A DNA stretch of 64,000 bases from assembly GCA_031289415.1 (NCBI GenBank), contig JAITPN010000094.1, positions 1-64,000 of the forward strand, written 5' to 3'. Origin of the DNA: Prevotellaceae bacterium (GTDB taxonomy: Bacteria; Bacteroidota; Bacteroidia; Bacteroidales; UBA932). Below the pieces are notes generated by a model that had not been told where the DNA came from, made no database searches, and saw only the letters and a program-made list of their open reading frames with translations. The stretch's first letter is position 1, and each line of letters starts with the position of its first letter. The position numbers were made by a program, and so were the translations under genes. This document shows positions 1-8,903 of this stretch, piece after piece.

Positions 1-39
1 CGCTATGAGAGCCACAATAAAAGCAAATTTTTTACCCAT
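1..39 (-). CDS. N-terminal fragment of a secreted or membrane peptide/protein
   Basis: An ATG at 39 on the minus strand opens a frame that runs off the left edge. The 13 visible residues (MGKKFAFIVALIA) are a lysine-rich start followed by a hydrophobic stretch, as in a signal peptide or in the leader of small Bacteroidota export peptides. A TATATTTG box on the minus strand at 55-62 could be its promoter -7 element. It is divergent from the peptide-export genes to the right, so a link is possible, but too little is visible to name the gene. Confidence 0.35.
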   Translation of the reverse strand, partial: MGKKFAFIVALIA

Positions 40-179
40 AAACTTAAAATAGTGCAAATATAATAAAAATCAGTGTATTATATTATTTTTATCATCATTT
101 TTGTCCATTAAGCCAAAAAATACAAGATTTCGGACAGAAAAAATTTACGAATTATGGTATATCTGCTACGCCATATCCC

Positions 180-989
180 TTGTATAAATATGAACAATCT
201 GTGTTTAAGCAATCTGATTTTGATGAATACTATATTTTCGTCAATCCTTACCACAAAATATTTACAAGCAAATATTTTTGGACAAATATTCTTTTCGCCG
301 CAACCACAGAAAACATAGAAAAAGCCAGACCTCATCAATGTATTTATATACAATATTTAGACCTAAATTATTTTTCATATAACTCACTAATGTTTAGCGT
401 TAAATTGTTATATTTTTTTGAAAAATTAAAATCAAAAGAACACAAAATAAAAGAATTTATCAAACAAAGCGAGAAAAGGGAAGATAATACATATTGGAAG
501 ATGATAAAACATCTTGCGACATATGGGTTGGTTTATTTTTCAAAATCGAAAGCCGATTTTATTACACAAGGATCATCAGAAGCATATAGGCAAATGAGAA
601 ATTCAAAAAAACAAATAAGTATATGTCTCAATGATATTTTAATATTTTACAACATTAAAGCTAATGAAAAATTGGTTGCAAAATATGATACACGTAAAAG
701 AGGTGTTTCATTGCAAGACTTTATGGAATTACTACAGAAAATAGGGTTTCAAACAAGGATAGGGCGCATGATATGGGAAAATATAGGCAATGTGCCGTTG
801 CCTGCCGTGGCGCTTTTGAGAATATCTGAAGAGGCGAATATGTATGTAGTGGTTAAAAACATATCGCCTACCGCCATTACATTTTTTAATCCCGAAATCA
901 AAGAAGACGAAACTTACGATAAAACCTCGTTTTTAAACGCATGGGATGGTGTATTGATAGCGTTGTTACCTGATACGAACGAATCATAA
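180..989 (+). CDS. C39-peptidase-like protein lacking the catalytic residues
   Basis: The C-terminal ~115 residues follow the second half of the C39 peptidase domain of the next gene: KRGVSLQDFMELLQKIGFQT matches its REGVSMLGISDAAESIGFRT, and NVPLP and FLNAWDG match NIPLP and FLECWTG. The catalytic positions are gone. No DCGPTC cysteine motif exists, the histidine position is Met (about residue 221, NMYVVV) and the aspartate position is Asn (about 237, FFNPE). The N-terminal ~130 residues are unrecognised. The stop lies one base before the ATG of the exporter, so the two are very likely co-translated. A role in holding or presenting a peptide substrate is inference. The start is uncertain: the frame is open from about 48 with no ATG, and position 180 is a TTG. 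Strongly AT-rich. Confidence 0.7.
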   Translation: MYKYEQSVFKQSDFDEYYIFVNPYHKIFTSKYFWTNILFAATTENIEKARPHQCIYIQYLDLNYFSYNSLMFSVKLLYFFEKLKSKEHKIKEFIKQSEKREDNTYWKMIKHLATYGLVYFSKSKADFITQGSSEAYRQMRNSKKQISICLNDILIFYNIKANEKLVAKYDTRKRGVSLQDFMELLQKIGFQTRIGRMIWENIGNVPLPAVALLRISEEANMYVVVKNISPTAITFFNPEIKEDETYDKTSFLNAWDGVLIALLPDTNES

Positions 990-990
990 T

Positions 991-3198
991 ATGCGTTCCT
1001 TTCCCTTATATACGCAGCTTGATGCCATGGACTGCGGACCTACTTGTCTGCGTATGATTGCCAAATACTATGGACACAATTATACATTACAAAGTCTACG
1101 AGAACAATGTTTCATCACTCGCGAAGGCGTTAGTATGCTAGGAATCAGCGATGCTGCCGAAAGCATAGGATTTCGTACCAGTGGCGTATGCATTACCTTT
1201 GAGCAATTTGTAAGAAATATTCCACTACCATGTATTTTACATTGGAATCAAAACCATTTTGTAGTATGCTATGGCATAAGAAAACGCCGAAAAGGCAAAT
1301 ATATCATAAAGATTGCCGATCCGTCGGGTGAAAAATACAAGATGGATAAAAAGGATTTTTTAGAATGCTGGACTGGCACAAAATCAAATGAAAAAAAAAC
1401 TGGTAATGCTTTACTTTTGGATCCATCACCCGATTTTTATTCATACGAAGACGATACAAATAAGCAACAAAAACATTTGAGTTATTATTTTCGTTATCTG
1501 CTACCCTATAAATCACAGTTTATACAAATAACACTTGGTATGTTTATAGGCAGTATCCTGTCGCTTATATTCCCATTTTTAGCACAAGCAGTAGTTGATC
1601 AAGGCATCGGCAATCAAAATTTAAATTTCATCACACTTGTTCTTATTGCACAAATGATTCTGACCATCACTGGTACTGCAATGGGCTTCATTCAATCATG
1701 GCTTTCACTGCATACAAGCACTCGTATAAGCATTTCGTTAATAGCTGATTTTATCACTAAATTAACCAAATTGCCTCTACGTTTTTTTGATACTAAAAAT
1801 ATTGGTGATATTTTGCAGAGAATCGGAGACCATAATAGAATTCAGAGCTTTATGACTAACGTATCGTTATCGTCTTTATTATCTTTCTTGAACTTTTTTA
1901 TTTTTGCTGGTATTTTAGCATATTATGAAGTTACTATTTTGACAATATTTCTTACGGGTAATGCACTCAATATAGCATGGATATTATTCTTTTTACGCTA
2001 TCGTCGTAAATTAGACCATCGTCGTTTCGCCCAAGCATCTGCGAACCAAAGCAATCTCGTACAATTGGTCACAGGGATGCAAGAAATAAAACTAAATAAT
2101 TACGAAAAGCAGCAACGGTGGAAATGGGAACGTATTCAGGCAAAGCTATTTAAAATCAGTATTAAAAGCGTATCATTGGGACAGTATCAACAAATAGGTT
2201 CTACATTCTTGGGGGGTATCACCTCTCTGTTAGTATCCTTTCTTTCCGCAAAAGCCGTTGTAGAAGGTGAAATCACATTAGGCATGATGATGTCAGTCAG
2301 CTATATCATCGGGCAATTATCTGGTCCCATCGGACAAATAATAAATATTGCACAATCATTTCAGGACGCAAAAATTAGTTTGGAACGACTCAACGAAATT
2401 CATAATAAAGAAGACGAGGATAATATCTTGACAAATAAAATTATGGAGCTTCCTAATAATAAGACAATTAATGTTCAAAATATTTATTTTACATATGACG
2501 GCGCTGAACGCGATTATGTGCTGAATAACGTAACGTTCACTATTCCTCAAAACAAAATTACCGCGATAGTAGGTGCTAGTGGAAGCGGAAAAACCACATT
2601 AATGAAACTTCTCATGGGTTTTTATCAACCTCTAAAAGGTGATATTCATGTGAATAACTTTCGTCTTGATGAAATCAATCCTCACTTGTGGCGACAACAT
2701 AGTGGTGCAGTCATGCAAGATGGTTTTATTTTTTCTGATACCATCTCTAATAATATTACCGTAGGAGATGAACAGCCCGACAAAAAACGCCTCTTACGCT
2801 CCGTAAAAACTGCTAATATTAAAGATTTTATAGAATCATTGCCTTTGAAATATAATACAAAAATAGGCATGGATGGCAACGGACTCAGTCAAGGGCAGAA
2901 GCAACGCATTCTCATTGCCCGCGCGGTGTATAAAAATCCGTCGTTCCTGTTTTTTGACGAAGCTACCAATGCCCTCGACGCCAACAATGAACGAATGATC
3001 ATGGAAAACCTTGAACAGTTTTTTGAAGGTAGAACAGTGGTGGTGGTCGCTCACCGCCTCAGTACCGTAAAAAATGCAGATCAAATTGTGGTGCTCAACA
3101 AAGGAAAAATCACCGAAACCGGTACGCATAATGAACTGACAGCGCTGCGGGGCGAATATTATGAATTAGTAAAAAATCAATTGGAACTTGGAAATTAA
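991..3198 (+). CDS. Peptidase C39 domain ABC exporter (peptide/bacteriocin type)
   Basis: An inner-membrane ABC exporter that cleaves a leader peptide and exports the mature peptide. In order it has an N-terminal C39 protease domain with Cys15 (DCGPTC), His89 (NHFVV) and Asp110 (IADP), a transmembrane region at about 165-440, and a nucleotide-binding domain. The last shows Walker A GASGSGKTT near 527, signature LSQGQKQR near 632, Walker B FLFFDEATNALD near 652 and H-loop VAHRLS near 687. The length of 735 aa is normal for the SunT/NHLM-like class. It follows the C39-like gene by one base and precedes an HlyD-type adaptor by 24 bases. No precursor peptide with a double-glycine leader is visible to the right; the only candidate is the truncated ORF at the left edge. 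Confidence 0.93.
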   Translation: MRSFPLYTQLDAMDCGPTCLRMIAKYYGHNYTLQSLREQCFITREGVSMLGISDAAESIGFRTSGVCITFEQFVRNIPLPCILHWNQNHFVVCYGIRKRRKGKYIIKIADPSGEKYKMDKKDFLECWTGTKSNEKKTGNALLLDPSPDFYSYEDDTNKQQKHLSYYFRYLLPYKSQFIQITLGMFIGSILSLIFPFLAQAVVDQGIGNQNLNFITLVLIAQMILTITGTAMGFIQSWLSLHTSTRISISLIADFITKLTKLPLRFFDTKNIGDILQRIGDHNRIQSFMTNVSLSSLLSFLNFFIFAGILAYYEVTILTIFLTGNALNIAWILFFLRYRRKLDHRRFAQASANQSNLVQLVTGMQEIKLNNYEKQQRWKWERIQAKLFKISIKSVSLGQYQQIGSTFLGGITSLLVSFLSAKAVVEGEITLGMMMSVSYIIGQLSGPIGQIINIAQSFQDAKISLERLNEIHNKEDEDNILTNKIMELPNNKTINVQNIYFTYDGAERDYVLNNVTFTIPQNKITAIVGASGSGKTTLMKLLMGFYQPLKGDIHVNNFRLDEINPHLWRQHSGAVMQDGFIFSDTISNNITVGDEQPDKKRLLRSVKTANIKDFIESLPLKYNTKIGMDGNGLSQGQKQRILIARAVYKNPSFLFFDEATNALDANNERMIMENLEQFFEGRTVVVVAHRLSTVKNADQIVVLNKGKITETGTHNELTALRGEYYELVKNQLELGN

Positions 3199-3222
3199 AA
3201 GCATGGGTAAACTGTAAAATTT

Positions 3223-4536
3223 GTGGAAAAAGAAGAAATAAAAAATATAGAGATTCGTTCGGAAGAAGTGCAGGAAATACTCGGACGCCCGCCGCGGTGG
3301 CTCATCAGGTGGGGCATTACGGTAATTTTTGTAATTATAGCGGGGTTGTTTACAGGCAGTTTTTTCTTCCGCTATCCCGATATTATTGCTGCCCCCATCG
3401 TAATCACTACCGAAAATTTGCCGGTGAATATCGTAGCAAAAATCACAGGACGCATCGACACGTTGTTGGTACAGGAAAAACAGCAGGTAATAAAAAATCA
3501 ATTACTGGCAGTGGTTGAAAATCCGGCGTCTTTTGCCGACATTTCAGCCTTGATGGAATCATTGCATCGTTATCCGCCTGCTGTGTCCGACAGCATCACG
3601 GCAGTATTGCCATGGTCGGCAAGCCTGCAATTAGGCAATGTGCAAAACAGCTACAACAATTTTCTGAAAACCTGCGAAGACTATCGTTATTTTTTACAAA
3701 CCGGTTATCACCAGAAAAAAATCAAGGTTATCGAAAAGCAAATTGCCGTGCAGCAAAATATACTGGCACAAACCCAACGGCAAATTTCGCTAATGAACGA
3801 ACAACTCCTGATTGCCGAAAAACTATTTTATATCGACTCGCTGCAAGCCGCCCAAAAATTAGTAGCTTCCATCGAATACGATAAGGCTAAAAGCGTATAT
3901 CTGCAAAACCGGCAGGCGTATGAAACCGCACAAACCAACCTCGAAAACCAAAAAATGAACATCCTGCAATCGGAACAAACTATTTTTGATTTGACACAAC
4001 AACAGATGGAACAGCGCTCCCAGTTGCGTATGGCGCTTATCACCACTTACGACCAATTGCAGTCGGAACTTAAATTGTGGGAGCAAACCTACTTGTTTCG
4101 CACTCCTGTTGCAGGCGTCGTAACGTTTACCAAATTCCGGCAAAACAACCAACATCTGGAAGCAGGCGAAATTATTCTGACCGTTATTCCCGACAATGCC
4201 GCACATATTACCGGAAAAATCTATCTGCCGCCGCAAGGAGCAGGAAAAGTAAAAGCAGGGCAAACAGTTAATGTGAAATTCGACAATTTCCCATATATGG
4301 AATACGGCATGGTGAAAGTAACCATTAAACATATAGCGCTGGTACCTATGATAGAAAAAGACGGACGTACGTATGTACTGGAAGTGGATTTTCCGTACGA
4401 CCTTACTACCACGTATGGCAAAAAACTCACGTTCAGCCAAGAAATGCAGGGCGTTGCTGAAATCATTACCGACGACCTCCGCCTCTCCGACCGTTTTTTA
4501 AACCCTATCAAGGCATTATTAAAAAAAGGGTTGTAG
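3223..4536 (+). CDS. HlyD-family periplasmic adaptor (membrane fusion protein)
   Basis: This is the adaptor that links a C39 ABC exporter to an outer-membrane channel. A cytoplasmic N-terminus of ~27 residues is followed by one membrane segment (about 28-48), a biotinyl-lipoyl-like strand (PVNIVAKITGRIDTLLV), a long Gln/Lys-rich helical hairpin (about 150-270) and a second lipoyl/beta-barrel part (FRTPVAGVVTF, then GQTVNVKFD). The start is GTG at 3223; an ATG at 3203 is out of frame and closes after four codons. Its length and place behind the exporter fit a type I-like peptide secretion pair. No TolC-like gene is present in the window. Confidence 0.9.
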   Translation: MEKEEIKNIEIRSEEVQEILGRPPRWLIRWGITVIFVIIAGLFTGSFFFRYPDIIAAPIVITTENLPVNIVAKITGRIDTLLVQEKQQVIKNQLLAVVENPASFADISALMESLHRYPPAVSDSITAVLPWSASLQLGNVQNSYNNFLKTCEDYRYFLQTGYHQKKIKVIEKQIAVQQNILAQTQRQISLMNEQLLIAEKLFYIDSLQAAQKLVASIEYDKAKSVYLQNRQAYETAQTNLENQKMNILQSEQTIFDLTQQQMEQRSQLRMALITTYDQLQSELKLWEQTYLFRTPVAGVVTFTKFRQNNQHLEAGEIILTVIPDNAAHITGKIYLPPQGAGKVKAGQTVNVKFDNFPYMEYGMVKVTIKHIALVPMIEKDGRTYVLEVDFPYDLTTTYGKKLTFSQEMQGVAEIITDDLRLSDRFLNPIKALLKKGL

Positions 4537-4562
4537 CGTAAGTGAATATCCCATATTTTTTG

Positions 4563-4570
4563 TAAATTTG
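4563..4570 (+). promoter_or_regulatory. Bacteroidota -7 promoter box for the S41 peptidase
   Basis: TAAATTTG matches TAnnTTTG and lies 42 bases before the ATG at 4613. No TTG is found at the usual ~20-base spacing upstream, so only the -7 half is supported. Confidence 0.45.
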
Positions 4571-4612
4571 CATGTATTAAGAAACGACAGATTTATTTTA
4601 ACCCATTGTAAT

Positions 4613-6046
4613 ATGAAAAAAATATTTATAACAGGAATAGCATTGTGGATGACAGTGCTGATATGCTTTGGCAATACGCCTAATGACAAGACACAATCGC
4701 TCACCAAGCAGGAAAAAGTGTATGCCCTATCGGTGTTGTGGAAAGAATTGCACTACAATTTTGCTTTCCCCGAACGATTGCAGCAAGTAAATATTGACAG
4801 TCTGTATTTAGCATATATTCCAAAGATAGAGCAAGCGGAAAATTATGATTATTATCGTACGCTGCAAGCATTTCTATCTCATTTCAATGACGGACATACA
4901 ACGCTTTTTGATCATCTCGGACGGGACTTTTCACAGTATGATGTTCCCAAATTGAGCGTGCAAGTTTTTGGTGAAAAAATCATCATAGAGAATATGGCTG
5001 AAAGTATGGCTGACAAACTACCGATAGGAAGTGAAATTACCCACATCCAACATATTCCTGTAGCGGAATACATGAGAGACTCCATATTTCCCTACATTGC
5101 TGCCGCTCCTAATAATAAACTTTCCTTTGGAGCATGGGTTGTTTTATTCGGAAAGCCAAATTCACTATTACACATCACGGTAAAAACAATAGAAGGTACT
5201 CAATCGGAGGCTCAATTGATACGTAATATTTGGGCTACTGAAGAAGAAAAAAGAGAAAAATGGGCACACCCATTTAACTCTAATTCTAATGACTATTTGC
5301 CCATAAATATCGAAATTAAACAAGAAAACATCGGCTACATACAACTAAATACTTTTGCTCCGGCATCGGTGATTGATACCATTAATGCGGTATTTGACCA
5401 AATGTTGCCCCAATTACGACAATGCAAGGGTTTAATTATAGACATCCGTAATAATGGAGGCGGCAGCGAACGCGCGTGGTTTAATATAGTCCATCATTTA
5501 GTACTGACTGATACCTTTACGGAAGGAGTAAGTTTTGCCCGTGAACACAGTGCCGAACGTAAAGCGAAAGGGCAGGCTTGCGATTCTATACTTATGAAAT
5601 TGATTGGCGCTACTTTTCACGATACGCCGTATGTCGACTACTATAAAGGAACTGTAATGAACGAAACTTTTTCTTACTCCTTTTCCAATCCTGTGCCCGA
5701 TTCTTTAAAATTACGCCAACCGTTGGTGATTTTATCCGGCTCCGGCGTAGCGTCTGCCGCCGAAGGGTTTTTATTAGTTATGAAAGAAGCCAAACGAGGT
5801 ATTATCATGGGAGAACCCTCGAAGAATAGTTTTGGACAGCCCCTGTTTATACAATTGCCCGGAGATGTGGTGGCTATGATTAATGCCTCACACATAAAAT
5901 CGGTGGACGGCACGGATTTCAGCCAAACCGGTATTCCGCCCGATATTACAGTGCCAATGGATGTAAAAGCCTATTTGGAGGGGCGGGACAATGTGTTGGA
6001 GCGGGCAATAGAAGAGTTGCAAAAAATGATAAAACAGAAAAAATAA
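4613..6046 (+). CDS. S41-family (tail-specific type) periplasmic peptidase
   Basis: The start at ATG 4613 gives a clean signal peptide (MKKIFITGIALWMTVLICFG); an upstream TTG start would add 15 unlikely residues. The N-terminal part holds a helical domain with the HFNDGHTTL motif typical of S41 peptidases, followed by a PDZ-like region. The C-terminal catalytic core contains LIIDIRNNGGGSERAW and the nucleophile motif ILSGSGVASAAEGF, with a later EPSKNSFGQP segment where the general-base lysine is expected. It is probably exported to the periplasm or anchored at the cell surface. It lies behind the peptide-export genes but has its own promoter box, so a role in peptide processing is only a possibility. 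Confidence 0.85.
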   Translation: MKKIFITGIALWMTVLICFGNTPNDKTQSLTKQEKVYALSVLWKELHYNFAFPERLQQVNIDSLYLAYIPKIEQAENYDYYRTLQAFLSHFNDGHTTLFDHLGRDFSQYDVPKLSVQVFGEKIIIENMAESMADKLPIGSEITHIQHIPVAEYMRDSIFPYIAAAPNNKLSFGAWVVLFGKPNSLLHITVKTIEGTQSEAQLIRNIWATEEEKREKWAHPFNSNSNDYLPINIEIKQENIGYIQLNTFAPASVIDTINAVFDQMLPQLRQCKGLIIDIRNNGGGSERAWFNIVHHLVLTDTFTEGVSFAREHSAERKAKGQACDSILMKLIGATFHDTPYVDYYKGTVMNETFSYSFSNPVPDSLKLRQPLVILSGSGVASAAEGFLLVMKEAKRGIIMGEPSKNSFGQPLFIQLPGDVVAMINASHIKSVDGTDFSQTGIPPDITVPMDVKAYLEGRDNVLERAIEELQKMIKQKK

Positions 6047-6063
6047 GGTTTCCTGCGCCCGCC

Positions 6064-7014
6064 TTATTCCACCTTCCCCCTGCACAATTTCCCCTGCCAC
6101 GTACCCCGCTCTTCCAGACGGCGGTCGAGCAGCCGCAACAATTCTACGTTGCGCAATTTACCCCACGACATGGTTTCCAGAAAGCGCGGCGGCACTTCGT
6201 TCACGAAGCGTTCTATGACGATGTCGGGAGACAGCCGTTCCAGAAAGTCCACAAAAAAATCAATGTACGCCTCAAGCGTAAAGGATACAAAACGTTCGGG
6301 ATATGTTTTATATTCACCCTCCATCGCCGTACCTTTCACCATCTGCAACTGGTGGAATTTCACCGACGTCAGCGGCAATGCCGAAATCAACGCCGCTTCA
6401 GCCAGCATATCGTCACGCGTTTCATACGGCAACCCGAAAATAAAATGTGCGCCGGTGCGTATCTTCCGTTTCGCCGTTTCTTCCACCGCCCAACGCGCTT
6501 CGGCAAAAGTATGCCGGCGGTTGATATGCGCCAACGTACGGTCGTAACACGACTCAATGCCGTATTCAATTTGCACGAAATGCGTGTCTGCCAGCGATGC
6601 CAAATAATCCAATTTCGCGCTGTCCACACAATCGGGGCGCGTGCTCACCACAATGCCTTCCACCTGCGGAAAGCGCAACGCCTCGCCGTAAAGCGCCTTC
6701 AGCTTTTCCAGCGGCGCATACGTATTGGAATACGATTGAAAATACGCCAAAAAACGGCGGGCATTGCGATAGCGCCCCCGATGAAACTCAATACCCTCTT
6801 CCAACTGCTGCGTAATGCTCTTTTGCGGATTGCAATACGACGGCGTAAACGCACGGTTGTCGCAATACGAACAACCGCCCTGCGCCTTACTGCCGTCGCG
6901 GTTCGGACATGTGAATCCCGCATCAATGGTTACTTTCTGTATGCGTTCTCCGAAATGCTGCCTGATGTAACCAATGTATGAATTGTAGCGTTGACGCGGC
7001 TCAAGCGCCGACAA
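6064..7014 (-). CDS. YhcC-like radical SAM protein (TIGR01212 family)
   Basis: The N-terminal region has the iron-sulfur motif of this subfamily, CPNRDGSKAQGGCSYC: a first cysteine, an 11-residue loop, then CxxC. Further on, FQSYSNTY, VSTRPDC, IEYGIES and HFIFGLPYET are typical of the radical SAM barrel. The molecular function of the family is not settled. No ATG is available. The frame opens at a TTG at 7062 inside fabD, while a TTG at 7014, just after the fabD stop, puts ~34 residues before the first motif cysteine, as in E. coli YhcC, and is preferred. It is probably co-transcribed with fabD. Confidence 0.85.
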   Translation of the reverse strand: MSALEPRQRYNSYIGYIRQHFGERIQKVTIDAGFTCPNRDGSKAQGGCSYCDNRAFTPSYCNPQKSITQQLEEGIEFHRGRYRNARRFLAYFQSYSNTYAPLEKLKALYGEALRFPQVEGIVVSTRPDCVDSAKLDYLASLADTHFVQIEYGIESCYDRTLAHINRRHTFAEARWAVEETAKRKIRTGAHFIFGLPYETRDDMLAEAALISALPLTSVKFHQLQMVKGTAMEGEYKTYPERFVSFTLEAYIDFFVDFLERLSPDIVIERFVNEVPPRFLETMSWGKLRNVELLRLLDRRLEERGTWQGKLCRGKVE

Positions 7015-7027
7015 AGCCGCCGCGTTT

Positions 7028-7906
7028 TTACTGTTTGCCTTCAACGACAACCTGTGAAGCAATCTTTTTCACCAATCCCTGCAATACCGTGCCGGGACCT
7101 AACTCCACGAACGTATCTGCCCCGTCGGCAACCATATTTTGCACGGTTTGCGTCCAGCGCACAGGCGCAGTAAGCTGCAAAATGAGATTTTGCTTAATGG
7201 TAGCCGCGTCGGTGTAAGGCTTCGCATCTACATTTTGATACACCGGACACACCGGACTGCGCAACGCCGTAGCTTCAATCGCCGCTTCAAGTTCTACACG
7301 CGCCGATTCCATCAACGGAGAATGGAACGCGCCGCCTACAGGCAACACCAAGGCACGCCTTGCACCGGCAGCCTTCAGCCGTTCGCACGCTGTTTCTACG
7401 GCTTGCACCGCGCCCGAAATCACCAATTGCCCCGGACAGTTATAATTGGCAGGCACAACTACGCCGTCCACCGAAGCGCATATCGCTTCCACCGTCGCAT
7501 CGTCCAGCCCGAGTACGGCAGCCATAGTCGAAGGTTGCTGTTCGCAGGCTTTCTGCATCGCCGTAGCGCGGGCAGCCACCAACTTCAACCCGTCTTCAAA
7601 ATTCATTGCGCCGGTAGCCACCAATGCCGAAAATTCGCCCAACGAATGACCCGCCGCCATAGCAGGCGCAAAATCGGGCAACGATTTGGCAAGAATAACG
7701 GAATGTAAAAAAATAGCAGGCTGCGTTACTTTAGTTTGTTTCAAATCGGCTTCAGTACCCGAAAACATAAGGTCTGTAATACGGAATCCGAGAATGTCAT
7801 TCGCTGCCTCGAACAGCTCCTTGGCTTGCGGCACGCTGTCGTAAAGATTTTTACCCATACCCACAAACTGTGCGCCTTGTCCGGGAAATACATAAACTTT
7901 TGTCAT
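7028..7906 (-). CDS. fabD: Malonyl-CoA:ACP transacylase
   Basis: This enzyme transfers malonyl from CoA to acyl carrier protein for fatty acid synthesis in the cytoplasm. It starts MTKVYVFPGQGAQ, the family's opening motif. The nucleophile is Ser88 in GHSLGE, Arg113 binds the malonyl carboxylate, and His195 lies in GAFHSPLM. Its 292 residues are normal for the family. A minus-strand TATCTTTG box at 7934-7941 is a probable promoter -7 element. Its 3' end lies against the start of the radical SAM gene. Confidence 0.97.
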   Translation of the reverse strand: MTKVYVFPGQGAQFVGMGKNLYDSVPQAKELFEAANDILGFRITDLMFSGTEADLKQTKVTQPAIFLHSVILAKSLPDFAPAMAAGHSLGEFSALVATGAMNFEDGLKLVAARATAMQKACEQQPSTMAAVLGLDDATVEAICASVDGVVVPANYNCPGQLVISGAVQAVETACERLKAAGARRALVLPVGGAFHSPLMESARVELEAAIEATALRSPVCPVYQNVDAKPYTDAATIKQNLILQLTAPVRWTQTVQNMVADGADTFVELGPGTVLQGLVKKIASQVVVEGKQ

Positions 7907-8005
7907 GTCAATTTAAAATTATAATTCGAGGCGCAAAGATACGATTTTTTCCCATCTTCCTAATTTTGGAAAAAAAGTGAAGCGTGAAGCGACTTATCCC
8001 CGTTC

Positions 8006-8037
8006 CCGTCATTCTTCCACTTCGCTCGGAATGACGG
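8006..8037. repeat. Imperfectly placed inverted repeat, 9-bp arms
   Basis: CCGTCATTC at 8006-8014 is the exact reverse complement of GAATGACGG at 8029-8037, with a 14-base loop. It lies in the 243-bp gap between the OB-fold-like gene and fabD, both on the minus strand, and resembles a REP-type intergenic palindrome. There is no T-tract, so it is not a typical terminator. Confidence 0.6.
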
Positions 8038-8149
8038 AATGCGGAGTTTTACGAAATTGGTCGTCCCCTCTCCGCCACCCCTCGGCAATCGAAGTGCGTT
8101 GTTTAGGGAGAACGTCCTGTCCGGAGTTGGGGGGCTTTTTGGCTTTCTC

Positions 8150-8860
8150 TTACTCCAGCACCTCATACGCCACCCCCTCCAAGTAGTACGTCGAATAATA
8201 ATCCTTGCCGTGCGCCTTCATCCACTGCTGCATCTTGGAGATGCTGGACAACTCGGCGGCGCAGGTCTCTTCGTGCCCCTCCTTACCTAACCGCTGCTGC
8301 ACGCCGGCTGCCAGATTGCCGATTTCCGCCTGCGTGAGGCGGCGTTCCCTCAACACGCCGGTTACCGACACCTGCGCACCCGTCAACTCGCGGTTGAAGC
8401 CGCCGAGGTCGCCCTTGGCGTCCACGCGGACGGAATACAGCCGCTTGTCGCCCGTCAGGAAACAATGCCTGCCGGAATGTTTGCAGACGTGCGTTACGAC
8501 GCCGTAGACGGTGATGGATTTACCCACATACGCATCGGCTACCGACAGCAACGTGTCCACGTTATACCCCGCCGTCGGGGAGTCCCCCCGCGTCATGGGG
8601 GAGCTCCCCGACGTCATGGGGGAGTTCCCCCGCGTCATGGGGGAGTTCCCCCGCGCCATGGGGGAGTTCCCCCGCGTCATGGGGGAGTTCCCCGACGCCA
8701 TGGGGGAGTTCCCCCGCGCCATGGGGGAACTCCCCGACGTCATGGGGGAGTCCCCCCGCGTCATGGGGGAATCCCCCGACGGCATGGGGGAGAGTCCTGC
8801 TGCCATTTCGGACATCGCGCATAGCGATAATACGGTTAAAAATGTAAGGAATGTTTTCAT
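8150..8860 (-). CDS. Exported OB-fold-like protein with a 7-residue repeat linker
   Basis: An N-terminal signal peptide (MKTFLTFLTVLSLCAM) is followed by about ten copies of a 7-residue repeat of the form SPMTRGN (about residues 24-95), and then a ~140-residue domain. That domain (VGKSITVYGVVTHVCKHSGR, LYSVRV, GAQVSVTGVLRE) looks like a small OB-fold of the kind found in exported Bacteroidota proteins; this assignment is from pattern only. The repeat is encoded by a 21-bp DNA array whose other frames are also open, so the repeat peptide may be a by-product of DNA expansion. It is the last gene of the TonB/ABC operon. Substrate or partner is unknown. Confidence 0.7.
   Translation of the reverse strand: MKTFLTFLTVLSLCAMSEMAAGLSPMPSGDSPMTRGDSPMTSGSSPMARGNSPMASGNSPMTRGNSPMARGNSPMTRGNSPMTSGSSPMTRGDSPTAGYNVDTLLSVADAYVGKSITVYGVVTHVCKHSGRHCFLTGDKRLYSVRVDAKGDLGGFNRELTGAQVSVTGVLRERRLTQAEIGNLAAGVQQRLGKEGHEETCAAELSSISKMQQWMKAHGKDYYSTYYLEGVAYEVLE
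8576..8806. repeat. 21-bp tandem array A, ten full units plus one degenerate
   Basis: Ten units (8576-8785) of the type GGGGGAGTTCCCCCGCGTCAT are followed by a degenerate one. Each unit carries a dyad, GGGGGA nn TCCCCC in the commonest version, then CGCGTCAT or GACGTCAT. Variation among units is at the dyad centre and at CGCG/GACG. The array lies inside the coding region between signal peptide and OB-fold-like domain. Confidence 0.95.
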
Positions 8861-8903
8861 CTATTTAAATGTGTTAAAATTATACTTAAAAGTGATTAGG
8901 GGA

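Noticed and set aside
3166-4511. Minus-strand ORFs across the HlyD gene
   Set aside because: They are antisense shadows of a gene with a complete domain structure.
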